Source: JBKEDS01 sp047975545 (GTDB lineage: Bacteria > Bacteroidota > Bacteroidia > Flavobacteriales > Flavobacteriaceae). Taken from it: 61,829 nt of DNA. Positions 17,079-26,658 of the stretch are shown here, piece by piece; the stretch's first letter is position 1, and each line of letters opens with the position of its first letter. The notes beneath the pieces are model-generated. The model had not been told where the DNA came from and ran no database searches. It saw only the letters and a program-made list of their open reading frames with translations. Where the stretch lies: assembly GCA_047975545.1 (NCBI GenBank), contig JBKEDS010000003.1, positions 1-61,829 on the forward strand, given 5' to 3'. Made by a program: the position numbers and the translations under genes.

Positions 17079-19331
17079 ATGAAAAACCAACTAACCGTTG
17101 CCTTATTAGCTCTTCTTTTGGTAGGTTGCAAGGACAATGTTACTAATAAAACCGCTACAAACAAAACATTAACCCCCTTTGCAAATCCCTTTATTGGTAC
17201 GGGTGGCCACGGGCATACCTATCCTGGGGCATCTGCGCCTTTTGGCATGGTGCAGCTTAGTCCCGATAACGGCATAGCGAAATGGGATTGGTGCTCGGGC
17301 TATCATTATTCCGATTCCATTGTGGTTGGTTTTAGCCATTTGCACCTAAGCGGTACGGGTATAGGCGATTTAACCGATATTTCCTTCATGCCCACCAACA
17401 AAACCGTAGATTTAACCACGGACATGACCAACCGGGACTCGGTTCCTTACAAATCGGCTTACAACCATAACAACGAAAAGGCTTCCCCCGGTTATTACCA
17501 AGTGTTTTTGGAAACCCCGAAAATTAATGTCGAACTAACCACCTCCGAACGCACCGCTTACCACCGCTACACCTTTACGCCCAACAGCGACCAATCCGTA
17601 GTTATTAATTTGGGTTACGCCTTAAATTGGGACAAGCCTTTGGAAACCGCCATTACTATTGAAAACCCACATACCGTAAGCGGTTACAGGCACAGTACGG
17701 GCTGGGCAAAAAACCAAAAAGTGTTTTTTGTGGCCCAATTTTCAAAACCTATTAAATCCCAAACTTTAACCAAAAACAAAAGCGTAGTAAATAGCCTTGC
17801 ATCCATTGGCGAAACAACCGCGGCACAACTCTTTTTCAACACCGAAAACAACGATAGTTTGTGCGTTAAGGTTGCCGTATCGTCGGTAAGTATTGATAAT
17901 GCCCGAGAAAATATGGATGCCGCATTTAATTTTGATGCCGTAAAAAAAGAAAACGACAGTATTTGGAATACCACTTTCAACAAAATAGAAGCTGAAACCC
18001 CTATCGATTCGCTTAAAACCATTTTCTATACCGCTTTGTACCATTCGCAACTGGCACCGGTTGTTTTTAGCGACAAAAACGGCCAATTTAGAAAAGAAAC
18101 CGACAGCATTGAAACCGCCAAGCACACGGTTTACTCTACCCTATCGCTTTGGGACACGTTTCGGGCGGAAAACCCATTGTTAACCCTGCTGTATCCCGAC
18201 AAAACTTCGGATATTATAAATTCCATGTTGGCCTACTACCAAACCAAAAACATATTGCCCGTTTGGACCCTATATGCCAACGAAACCAATACCATGACCG
18301 GCTACCATTCCATTCCTGTTATTGTAGATGCCTATACCAAAGACGTAACGGGTTTCGATGCCGAAAAGGCGTACCAAGCCATGAAACAAACCATGATGCA
18401 GGACGAACGCGGCCTAAACCAATATAAAACATTCGGTTATATTCCCTATAATTTGTTGGACGAATCGGTAACCATTACCTTAGAATATGCTTTTAATGAT
18501 TGGTGCGTAGCACAAATGGCAAAAGCATTGGGCAAAAACGACGATTACGCCTACTTTTTAAACCGCTCGAAAGCCTATCGTTATTTATTCGATGCCGAAA
18601 CGGGCTTTATGCGGGGAAAATCGGAAGACGGCTTGGCGTGGAACGAACCTTTCGACCCTAAACATTCCAACCACCGAACCCAAACCGACTACACCGAGGG
18701 CAACGCTTGGCAGCACAGTTGGTTTGTACCGCACAATGTTCCTGATTTTATTACGCTTCACGGTGGCGATAATGCTTTTACACAACGCTTGGAGCAACTG
18801 TTTACGGAAAGCTCCGAAATTACGGGCAATTTTATTTCGGCCGACATATCCGGACTTATCGGCCAGTACGCCCACGGCAACGAACCCAGCCACCATATTG
18901 CCTATATGTTTAACCACGCCAATAAACCTTGGCGTACCCAATATTGGGTCCGGCATATTTTAAATACGCAGTACAACACAACGCCCAACGGGCTTAGTGG
19001 CAATGAGGATTGTGGGCAAATGTCGGCTTGGTACGTTTTAAGCGCCATGGGCATTTACCCCATGAACCCCGCCTCGGGCGAGTACGAAATCGGAAGCCCG
19101 CTTTTCAACAAAACAACAATAAACCTTCCTAACGGCAACACCTTTAATATTGAAGCCGAAAATGTATCAAACACCAATATTTACATCCAGTCGGCTACCT
19201 TAAACGGGAAACCGTTCAACCAAACCGCTATAACGCACAAACAGATATTGCAAGGCGGTACTTTGCATTTTGTTATGGGGGCGGAACCCAACAAATCATG
19301 GGGAGTAAAAACCAATAACACGCAGCAATAA
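17079..19331 (+). CDS. GH92 exo-alpha-mannosidase, lipoprotein (copy 1)
   Basis: Removes terminal alpha-mannose by a calcium-dependent inverting mechanism. 750 residues, in the family range. The lipoprotein signal ends in LLLVGC (Cys17). Family motifs: NPFIGTGGHGHTYPGA with PFGMVQLSPD near residue 40, HLHLSGTGIGD, SLWDTFRAENPL, HGNEPSHH near residue 600, and GNEDCGQMSAWYVLSAMG at 641-658 with the catalytic acidic residues. It resembles copy 2 (24409) most closely and copies 3 and 4 less. It heads a long operon: the next gene begins 1 base after its stop. Linkage preference (alpha-1,2, -1,3 or -1,6) cannot be read from sequence alone. Confidence 0.93.
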   Translation: MKNQLTVALLALLLVGCKDNVTNKTATNKTLTPFANPFIGTGGHGHTYPGASAPFGMVQLSPDNGIAKWDWCSGYHYSDSIVVGFSHLHLSGTGIGDLTDISFMPTNKTVDLTTDMTNRDSVPYKSAYNHNNEKASPGYYQVFLETPKINVELTTSERTAYHRYTFTPNSDQSVVINLGYALNWDKPLETAITIENPHTVSGYRHSTGWAKNQKVFFVAQFSKPIKSQTLTKNKSVVNSLASIGETTAAQLFFNTENNDSLCVKVAVSSVSIDNARENMDAAFNFDAVKKENDSIWNTTFNKIEAETPIDSLKTIFYTALYHSQLAPVVFSDKNGQFRKETDSIETAKHTVYSTLSLWDTFRAENPLLTLLYPDKTSDIINSMLAYYQTKNILPVWTLYANETNTMTGYHSIPVIVDAYTKDVTGFDAEKAYQAMKQTMMQDERGLNQYKTFGYIPYNLLDESVTITLEYAFNDWCVAQMAKALGKNDDYAYFLNRSKAYRYLFDAETGFMRGKSEDGLAWNEPFDPKHSNHRTQTDYTEGNAWQHSWFVPHNVPDFITLHGGDNAFTQRLEQLFTESSEITGNFISADISGLIGQYAHGNEPSHHIAYMFNHANKPWRTQYWVRHILNTQYNTTPNGLSGNEDCGQMSAWYVLSAMGIYPMNPASGEYEIGSPLFNKTTINLPNGNTFNIEAENVSNTNIYIQSATLNGKPFNQTAITHKQILQGGTLHFVMGAEPNKSWGVKTNNTQQ

Positions 19332-19332
19332 A

Positions 19333-21210
19333 ATGAATATTTTAGATGTAAGCATTATTGCCCTATATATTCTTCTTACCGTTGGTGTTGGGATATGGAT
19401 TTCAAAAAAAGCCTCTAAAGGGCTTGACCATTATTTTCTTGGTGGAAAGTCGATTAAATGGTATTATTTGGGGCTAAGCAACGGCTCGGGTATGTTCGAT
19501 GTGTCCGGTACCGCTTGGATGGTTGGCATACTATTTCTCTATGGCGTTAAAAGTTTTATGTTTATGTGGCTGTGGCCTATATGGAACCAAATTTTTGTTA
19601 TGATGTTCTTGGCTATTTGGATACGGCGCTCGAAGGTTATGACAGGTTCCGAATGGATTTTAACCCGTTTTGGAAACGACAGGGCCGGCAAGGCATCGCA
19701 CATTATCGTGGCCATATTTGCCATTATATCGGCCATCGGGTTTATTGCTTATTTTTTTGAGGGCGTTGGTAAGTTTTTAACCATTATCCTGCCCTGGGAT
19801 TTAACCTTGTATGCTGGACATTCAATCGTGTTAACATCCGAACAGTCGTACGCCTTAATAATAGTATTCCTTACAACGCTGTACACGGTAAAAGGTGGTA
19901 TGTTTTCGGTGGTGGCAACCGAAGTATTACAATATTGCATTATGGTTATAGCGGGCCTTTTGGTTGCGGGATATACCATGGTGCATTTTACGGATTTTGA
20001 AATTTCATCGATTATTTCAGAAGAATGGAAAACCATTTTTTTCGATTGGGAATTAGCGCCCCAATGGAGCGATAAATACGATGCCTTTAACAAGCTAATC
20101 GATTCCGAAGGTTATAAAATGTTCGGGGCTTTGGTGGGCATGTCGTTATTTAAGGGCTTTTTTGCCAGTATAGCCGGACCAACGCCCAGTTACGATTTAC
20201 AACGTATTTTATCCACCAAAACAGTTAAGGAAGCCGCTTATATGTCGGGGTTTACCAATTTAATATTATTTATTCCCCGATATTTATTAATTGCGGGCAT
20301 TGTGGTAATTGCCTTAATTACACTTGCCCCGGAAATGAATGCCAACCCGGCGCTAACCGGTGCCGATTTAGAAATTATTCTTCCAAAAGTTATCAACTTT
20401 CATGTTCCGGTAGGTATTAAGGGCTTACTGCTGGCCGGGTTATTAGCCGCCTTTATGTCCACTTTTTCGGCTTTTGTAAATGCCGGGCCTGCCTATATTG
20501 TAAACGATATTTATAAAAAATACTTTAAGCCCGAGGCTTCGTCTTCACACTATATTAAGGTTAGCCATATTTCATCTTTCATCGTTGTTATTCTCGGCGT
20601 TTTTATGGGCTTTTTTGCCGATTCCATAAACTCGCTAACACTATGGATAACCTCGGCACTTTTCGGGGGTTACGTAGCAGCCAACTTTTTAAAATGGGTA
20701 TGGTGGCGCTTTAATGGCTGGGGCTACTTTTGGGGCATGCTCGCCGGGCTTGTAATTGCCTCGTTGCAATTTGTACTGGACCATAATAAAGAAGTCCTAA
20801 CCGAAGGCACCCTACTCCACCAGTTGTCATCTATGCACGCTATTTATTTGTTCCCCATAATTTTCGGGTTTTCGCTATTGGGCTGTTTTTTGGGTACTTT
20901 TTTTACCAAGCCTACCGATATGGAAGTTTTAAAAGCGTTTTACTTTAACGTTAAACCTTGGGGGTGGTGGAAACCCGTTTACAACCATGTTAAGGCCATA
21001 GACGGTTCGTTTGTTAAAAACAACAGCTTTTTAATGGATATGTTTAACTGTGCCGTCGGAATTATTTGGCAATCCAGCATGATTGTAATCCCTATCTACC
21101 TTTTAATACGCGATTATCAAAAAACCTTAATCGCCGTTGTTGTATTTGCAATAACATCATTAATTTTAAAATATACTTGGTTGGATAAGGTGAATAATAT
21201 AACCGACTAA
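19333..21210 (+). CDS. Sodium:solute symporter (SSS family)
   Basis: 625 residues with about 13-14 membrane helices, longer than the usual 500 because of a C-terminal extension with extra helices. Family features: GSGMFDVSGTAWMVG in helix 2, GGMFSVVATEVLQY, and AGLLAAFMSTFSAFVNAG with AYIVNDIY near residue 385, part of the sodium and substrate core. It sits between a GH92 and the cytoplasmic GH130 with almost no gaps, so it is a good candidate to import the disaccharide or monosaccharide released in the periplasm. The substrate is not known; related carriers move sialic acid, glucose or galactose. Confidence 0.9.
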   Translation: MNILDVSIIALYILLTVGVGIWISKKASKGLDHYFLGGKSIKWYYLGLSNGSGMFDVSGTAWMVGILFLYGVKSFMFMWLWPIWNQIFVMMFLAIWIRRSKVMTGSEWILTRFGNDRAGKASHIIVAIFAIISAIGFIAYFFEGVGKFLTIILPWDLTLYAGHSIVLTSEQSYALIIVFLTTLYTVKGGMFSVVATEVLQYCIMVIAGLLVAGYTMVHFTDFEISSIISEEWKTIFFDWELAPQWSDKYDAFNKLIDSEGYKMFGALVGMSLFKGFFASIAGPTPSYDLQRILSTKTVKEAAYMSGFTNLILFIPRYLLIAGIVVIALITLAPEMNANPALTGADLEIILPKVINFHVPVGIKGLLLAGLLAAFMSTFSAFVNAGPAYIVNDIYKKYFKPEASSSHYIKVSHISSFIVVILGVFMGFFADSINSLTLWITSALFGGYVAANFLKWVWWRFNGWGYFWGMLAGLVIASLQFVLDHNKEVLTEGTLLHQLSSMHAIYLFPIIFGFSLLGCFLGTFFTKPTDMEVLKAFYFNVKPWGWWKPVYNHVKAIDGSFVKNNSFLMDMFNCAVGIIWQSSMIVIPIYLLIRDYQKTLIAVVVFAITSLILKYTWLDKVNNITD

Positions 21211-21242
21211 CCTTGTTCAACTTAACTTAAAAAATTAAAAAA

Positions 21243-22208
21243 ATGAAGGCTATACCTTGGCAGGATAAACCCGCAAACAGTAACGACATTATTTGGCGGT
21301 ACGATAAAAACCCCATTATTAACCGTTATGCCATACCCACATCCAACAGTATTTTTAACAGTGCCGTTGTACCGTTTAAAGATGGGTTTGCGGGTGTTTT
21401 TAGGTGCGATAACAAAGCCGTGCAAATGAATATTTTTGCGGGTTTTAGCTCCGATGGCATTAATTGGAACATTAACCACGAGCCCATAAAAATGAAAGCG
21501 GGCAATACATCCATGATAGACTCCGATTACAAATACGACCCCCGAGTGGTTTTTATCGAGGATAGGTATTGGATTACATGGTGCAACGGCTACCACGGCC
21601 CTACTATTGGCATTGCCTACACCTTCGATTTTGTCGATTTTTTCCAATGCGAAAATGCCTTTTTGCCCTTTAACCGAAACGGCGTACTGTTCCCCAAAAA
21701 AATAAACGGCAAATATGCCATGCTAAGCCGCCCGAGCGACAACGGCCATACGCCCTTTGGCGATATTTACATAAGCTACAGCCCCGATATGAAATATTGG
21801 GGCGAGCACCGTTGCGTTATGAAAACCGCCCCTTTTACCGACAGCGCTTGGCAATGCACCAAAATAGGTGCCGGGCCAATACCCATACTAACCCATGAAG
21901 GCTGGCTTATGCTATACCACGGCGTTATAAATACCTGCAACGGCTTTAGGTATGCCATGGGCGCCGCAATTTTAAACGAACACCAGCCCGACAAGGTTAA
22001 GTACCGCACACAATCCTATTTATTAGGGCCTGCCGAACCTTACGAACTCTGTGGCGACGTGCCTAATGTAGTTTTTCCCTGTGCCGCCCTGCACGACACC
22101 GAAAAAGACCAACTCGCCATTTATTACGGCGCCGCCGATACCGTGGTTGCCCTCGCCTTTGGCAAATTGAGCGAAGTAATTGAATACACAAAACAAAACA
22201 GCTTGTAA
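21243..22208 (+). CDS. GH130 mannoside phosphorylase
   Basis: 321 residues, five-bladed beta-propeller family. It has no signal peptide, so it acts in the cytoplasm. GH130 enzymes split beta-1,2- or beta-1,4-mannosides with phosphate, giving mannose-1-phosphate. Recognisable segments are NPIINRYAIPTSNSIFNSAVVPF, YKYDPRVVFIEDRYWITWCNGY, FPKKINGKYAMLSRPSD, IGAGPIPILTHEGWLMLYHGV and CGDVPNVVFPCA; the DPRV Asp is the expected catalytic acid. In N-glycan loci, members such as B. thetaiotaomicron BT1033 act on Man-beta-1,4-GlcNAc, and the neighbours here support the same job. No GH2 beta-mannosidase is seen, so this is the likely route for the core beta-mannose. Confidence 0.88.
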   Translation: MKAIPWQDKPANSNDIIWRYDKNPIINRYAIPTSNSIFNSAVVPFKDGFAGVFRCDNKAVQMNIFAGFSSDGINWNINHEPIKMKAGNTSMIDSDYKYDPRVVFIEDRYWITWCNGYHGPTIGIAYTFDFVDFFQCENAFLPFNRNGVLFPKKINGKYAMLSRPSDNGHTPFGDIYISYSPDMKYWGEHRCVMKTAPFTDSAWQCTKIGAGPIPILTHEGWLMLYHGVINTCNGFRYAMGAAILNEHQPDKVKYRTQSYLLGPAEPYELCGDVPNVVFPCAALHDTEKDQLAIYYGAADTVVALAFGKLSEVIEYTKQNSL

Positions 22209-22209
22209 C

Positions 22210-23280
22210 ATGATGGCCAACAAACCTATTTTATTCATTTTAGCTTTCAGTATATGTATTATAGGGGTTTCGCAACCCAAAAGCATAACACCCAAACAAT
22301 ACATTGCTTATAACACAACCGAAGCTATTAAAATCGATGGCAAAGCCGATGAAAAATCATGGAAAAAAGCAACTTGGACCGATTTGTTTATTGATATTGA
22401 AGGTGAAGTGAAACCAAAATACAACACCAAAGTTAAAATGTTGTGGGACAAGGACAACTACTATATTTTGGCAAAAATTGAAGAACCCCATATTTGGGCA
22501 AGCCTAAAACAACGCGATACCGTTATTTTTTACAACAACGATTTTGAAGTTTTTTTGGACCCCGACAACGACACCCACAACTATTACGAAATCGAAATTA
22601 ACGCCATAAACACCGTTTGGGATTTATTTATAACCAAACCGTACCGGGAATCGGGCAATGCGGTTTTAAACGATTGGACGTTAACCAATATGCAATCGGC
22701 CATAACCATTAACGGCACGCTAAACAACCCGACCGATACCGATACCGAATGGCTGTTGGAAATAGCCATGCCATGGGCAGCTTTCAGGACCTCGTATGGA
22801 CAAAACAATGTACCCACAGATGCGTTTTGGCGGGTAAATTTTTCCCGTGTTAATTGGCAGCACGATATTGTTAACGGCAAATACCAACGCAAAAAAGATA
22901 CCAATGGCAAGTTTTTGCCCGAATACAATTGGGTATGGTCGCCGCAGGGCGTTATTAACATGCACGAGCCCGAAAAATGGGGCTATGTTTATTTTTCTTC
23001 AAAGGAAATAGGAAGTGCCGATACGTTTTCAATTCCCGAGGACGAACACATAAAATGGTGCTTGTTCGAACTTTATAGGGCGCAAAAAAAATATTACCAA
23101 AGCCACGGCAAATGGGCGCCTTCTATTAAAAATCTTTCAAACGAAACGTATAATGTTAACGGAAAAACCATTATCCCAAAACTTGAAAACCATGCTACGG
23201 GATACAACATTTCGGCAAAAAGCCCTTTTTCAAACAAAACCTTAACAATTAAAGAAGATGGAAAAATATTATCGCACTAA
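22210..23280 (+). CDS. Exported CBM9-like carbohydrate-binding protein
   Basis: Start chosen at the ATG at 22210, just after the GH130 stop, because it gives a signal peptide (PILFILAFSICIIGVSQ); an earlier start would overlap GH130. 356 residues. Residues 45-240 fit a family 9-like binding module: AIKIDGKADEKSWKKATW, VKMLWDKDNYYILAKIEEP, NNDFEVFLDPDND and YYEIEINAINTVWDL. The C-terminal 100 residues have no catalytic signature I recognise. Such proteins sit beside glycoside hydrolases in many Bacteroidota loci; binding of released glycan is likely but unproven. The next gene starts 23 bases before its stop. Confidence 0.75.
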   Translation: MMANKPILFILAFSICIIGVSQPKSITPKQYIAYNTTEAIKIDGKADEKSWKKATWTDLFIDIEGEVKPKYNTKVKMLWDKDNYYILAKIEEPHIWASLKQRDTVIFYNNDFEVFLDPDNDTHNYYEIEINAINTVWDLFITKPYRESGNAVLNDWTLTNMQSAITINGTLNNPTDTDTEWLLEIAMPWAAFRTSYGQNNVPTDAFWRVNFSRVNWQHDIVNGKYQRKKDTNGKFLPEYNWVWSPQGVINMHEPEKWGYVYFSSKEIGSADTFSIPEDEHIKWCLFELYRAQKKYYQSHGKWAPSIKNLSNETYNVNGKTIIPKLENHATGYNISAKSPFSNKTLTIKEDGKILSH

Positions 23281-24403
23281 ATTTGCTTTTCTATCGGCAA
23301 TAGTAATGCTGTTGTGCCTTATGGCGTGCAACAATACGCAAACTACAAACCCGAAAAGCGAAGCCAATAAAGCAGTAGAAACCAAAGTTGAAAAAACGGA
23401 ATTTAAGTTTGGGGTTTGGATAACCGCCGATGCCAAAAAAACAGACCAAGCGTATTTAAATGAATTTGAAAAATACAAAACCGCGGGCATCGACGAAGTG
23501 CTAATCAATACCGAGGCCAATCCAAAACTTTTAGAACGGCTCGTACCGTTGGCTTCCCAAAAAGGCCTAAAAGTCCATGCTTGGATTATGGCCATGAACC
23601 GCCCTAACGATTCGGTTGCCTTACAACACCCCGAGTGGTACATGGTAAGCCGCGACGGAAAATCCTGTTTCGACAACCGCCCTTATGTAGACTATTACCA
23701 ATGGTTATGCCCCGTTAGAACAGCATCGCGCAACCATGTTTTAAGCCTGGTGGAAGGGCTTGCCAAAGTAGATGGTATTGTTAGCGTTCACCTCGACTAC
23801 ATTCGTTATCCCGATATTTTTTTGCCTATCGGGCTACTTCCAAAATACAATTTGGTGCAAGATGTTGAACTGCCCGAATACGACTTTTGTTATTGCGATG
23901 TTTGTGTTAGCACATTTGAGGACATCCATCATAAAAATCCGCGCGACTCCAAAAATACGGCTATCGATATGGAATGGAAAAACTTTAGGCTTAATGCCAT
24001 TAAAGCCGTTGTAGACGATGCTTATAAAATAGCGCACAACAACAATAAACACCTAACGGCAGCGGTATTTCCGTACCCCGAAATGGCCGACCACATGGTG
24101 CGCCAACGCTGGGACAAATGGAGCATAGATGCCGTTTACCCCATGATTTACCACGGTTTTTACAACGAAGAACCCGACTGGGTGGGCTATGCCACAAAAC
24201 AAGGCGTTATGGATGTTGAAGATAGAAATATTAATATTAACACAGGCTTGTACATTCCCGCTTTTGCCAACCCCAACGAGTTAAAACAGGCTATTATGCT
24301 GGCCAAACAAAACGGCGCCAAGGGTGTTGCTTTTTTCGACGGCCCCGAACTTACAGAAGATTTTTTAAAAACAATTAAGGAAACTAAAACCGAATTAAAT
24401 TAA
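23258..24403 (+). CDS. Glycosidase-like TIM-barrel lipoprotein (GHL10-like)
   Basis: 381 residues with lipobox LCLMAC (Cys24). The fold looks like a (beta/alpha)8 barrel: FGVWITAD, GIDEVLINTEA, GLKVHAWIMAMN, WLCPVRTASRNHVLSLV, GIVSVHLDYIRYPDIF, HLTAAVFPYPEM, IDAVYPMIYHGFYNEEP, GLYIPAF and GAKGVAFFDGPEL. The HLDYIRYPD signature, with an acidic residue at the barrel end, is typical of GHL10/DUF187 and related DUF4015 proteins; E. coli DigH of that group cleaves bare peptidoglycan strands. The reaction here is unknown. A pair of Cys in DFCYCDVC could bind metal or form a disulfide. The overlap with the CBM9-like gene suggests the two act together. Confidence 0.75.
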   Translation: MEKYYRTKFAFLSAIVMLLCLMACNNTQTTNPKSEANKAVETKVEKTEFKFGVWITADAKKTDQAYLNEFEKYKTAGIDEVLINTEANPKLLERLVPLASQKGLKVHAWIMAMNRPNDSVALQHPEWYMVSRDGKSCFDNRPYVDYYQWLCPVRTASRNHVLSLVEGLAKVDGIVSVHLDYIRYPDIFLPIGLLPKYNLVQDVELPEYDFCYCDVCVSTFEDIHHKNPRDSKNTAIDMEWKNFRLNAIKAVVDDAYKIAHNNNKHLTAAVFPYPEMADHMVRQRWDKWSIDAVYPMIYHGFYNEEPDWVGYATKQGVMDVEDRNININTGLYIPAFANPNELKQAIMLAKQNGAKGVAFFDGPELTEDFLKTIKETKTELN

Positions 24404-24408
24404 ATATA

Positions 24409-26652
24409 ATGAAGTTGTTTGGCTATGTTGTCTTGCCGTTTGTATTGCTCCTATTTGGGTGCAGGCGCGACAATGCCATAACCCTTGCTCCTTTAACAAA
24501 ACACGTTAATCCTTTTATTGGCACCGACGGCCCCGGAAACACCTACCCCGGGGCAACCGTTCCTTTTGGTATGGTACAATTAAGCCCCGATATTGGCATA
24601 CCGGGCTGGGACAGGATAGCGGGCTACTTTTATCGGGACACCATTATTTCCGGCTTTTCGCACACCCATTTATCGGGTACGGGTGCCGGCGATTTGTACG
24701 ATATTTTGGTAATGCCCACCAACAGCAAATTTTCAAAAAAAATAGAAGCCAATAATTTCAAGCCGTTTTCAAGGTATTCGCATACTCAGGAAAACGCATC
24801 GCCCGGCTATTATCAAGTAAATTTGTTGGATTATGGTATTAATGCCGAGGTAACGGCTACCCAAAGAACGGGTATTCACCGTTATACGTTTCCCGAGGAT
24901 TCATTGTCGCAAATCCATATCGATTTGGGCTATGCCTTAAATTGGGATGCCCCGACCGACACCCAAATTAAAGTGGTTAACACTACCACTATTCAAGGCT
25001 ATCGCTTTTCAACGGGGTGGGCAAAAAACCAACGCCTGTATTTCGAAATTCAATTATCAAAACCCTTTAAATCGTATAATTTGTACCGTAACGATTCGCT
25101 TATTCTGTCTAATGAAATTTCAGGAAAAAACACCAAAATAGTTTTAAATTATAGCACCAAAAACAACGACACTATTCTTCTAAAGACAGGATTATCTACC
25201 GCTAATATCGATGGTGCACACAAATCTCTGGCAGTAGAAGCGCCACATTTTAAGTTTGAAACCTATAAAGCCCAAGCCGATAGCATTTGGAACACGGAGC
25301 TTAATAAAATAACCGTTTTTTCTGAAGATGAAGATAAAAAGACCGTCTTCTATACCATGTTATACCAATCCATGTTGGCCCCTACCCTTTTAAGCGACCA
25401 CAACAACGCTTATAAAGGCGCTAACGATAGCGTTGCAACCACAAACGGATTTAACCGCTACGACACCTTTTCGCTATGGGACACCTATCGTGCCGCCCAC
25501 CCGCTGTACACCATTATACATCCTAAGCGTACTGCCGATTTCATCAATTCACTACTGGCGCATTATAACGAAACAGGATTGCTGCCCGTGTGGTCCATGC
25601 AGGGCAACGAAACCAATATGATGATTGGCAACCACGCCATACCCGTTATTGTAGATGCGTATTTTAAAGGCATAAGAGGATTTAATGCCGATTTGGCCTA
25701 CCAAGCCTGCAAAGAAAGCGCTATGGCAAATTCCAGACAATTAGGTGTTTACAAAGCCTTGGGCTATATCCCTATAGACAACCACCACGAAAACTGGTCG
25801 GTTTCCAAAACCTTGGAATATGCGTATAACGATTGGGGCGTGGCACAATTGGCAAAAGCCCTTGGCAAAACAAACGATTACCATTATTTTTTAAATCGCT
25901 CGGAAAATTGGCGAAACCTTTACGACCCAAAAAGCACGTTTTTTAGGCCTAAATTAGAAAATGATTCCTTTATAAGCCCATTCACCCCCAAGGCATACAC
26001 ACCTTATTTTTGCGAAAGCAACGCATGGCAGTATATGTGGTCGGTACCCCAAAATATCGAGGGCTTAATTAATATTGTGGGCAAGGAAGCCTTTGAGCAA
26101 AAACTCGATTCTATGTTTACGTTCAATCCGTTACCTACCGACAAGCTCCCTATTTTTAGTACGGGCATGATTGGGCAATATGCCCATGGCAACGAACCCG
26201 GCCACCACGTAAGTTACTTGTACAATTATTTGGGAAAACCGTGGAAAACACAACGTATTGTTAGAGCTATTATTAATACCCAATATAAAAACGCCCCCGA
26301 TGGCCATTGCGGGAATGAAGATTGCGGACAAATGTCGTCGTGGTACGTGCTAAGCGCCTTGGGGTTTTATCCCGTTAATCCGGCGCAGGGCGTGTATGCC
26401 TTAGGCTCGCCTATTTTCAACAAAACTATTATTAACTTAGAATCAGGAAAACAATTTGTTGTTGAAACCGAAAATAATTCCGATAAAAACAAATACATCC
26501 AATCGGTAACCTTAAACGGAACACCCTTTAACCAAAGCTATATTACGCATCAAGATATTATAAATGGCGGACATCTTATTTTTAATATGGGTGAATTTCC
26601 CAATGAAACCGAAAACAAAACCATGGCAATATCATCACAAATTTATAATTAG
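24409..26652 (+). CDS. GH92 exo-alpha-mannosidase, lipoprotein (copy 2)
   Basis: 747 residues; lipobox LLLFGC (Cys18). Motifs match copy 1 closely: NPFIGTDGPGNTYPGA, PFGMVQLSPDIG, HLSGTGAGDLYD, SLWDTYRAAHPL, HGNEPGHHVSYLYNYLG (from residue 593) and GNEDCGQMSSWYVLSALG (from 635) with the catalytic acids. Copies 1 and 2 look like a duplicated pair within the operon that may have split linkage preferences. Five bases separate it from the upstream gene and six from the glycosylasparaginase gene. Confidence 0.93.
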   Translation: MKLFGYVVLPFVLLLFGCRRDNAITLAPLTKHVNPFIGTDGPGNTYPGATVPFGMVQLSPDIGIPGWDRIAGYFYRDTIISGFSHTHLSGTGAGDLYDILVMPTNSKFSKKIEANNFKPFSRYSHTQENASPGYYQVNLLDYGINAEVTATQRTGIHRYTFPEDSLSQIHIDLGYALNWDAPTDTQIKVVNTTTIQGYRFSTGWAKNQRLYFEIQLSKPFKSYNLYRNDSLILSNEISGKNTKIVLNYSTKNNDTILLKTGLSTANIDGAHKSLAVEAPHFKFETYKAQADSIWNTELNKITVFSEDEDKKTVFYTMLYQSMLAPTLLSDHNNAYKGANDSVATTNGFNRYDTFSLWDTYRAAHPLYTIIHPKRTADFINSLLAHYNETGLLPVWSMQGNETNMMIGNHAIPVIVDAYFKGIRGFNADLAYQACKESAMANSRQLGVYKALGYIPIDNHHENWSVSKTLEYAYNDWGVAQLAKALGKTNDYHYFLNRSENWRNLYDPKSTFFRPKLENDSFISPFTPKAYTPYFCESNAWQYMWSVPQNIEGLINIVGKEAFEQKLDSMFTFNPLPTDKLPIFSTGMIGQYAHGNEPGHHVSYLYNYLGKPWKTQRIVRAIINTQYKNAPDGHCGNEDCGQMSSWYVLSALGFYPVNPAQGVYALGSPIFNKTIINLESGKQFVVETENNSDKNKYIQSVTLNGTPFNQSYITHQDIINGGHLIFNMGEFPNETENKTMAISSQIYN

Positions 26653-26658
26653 TTAAGC

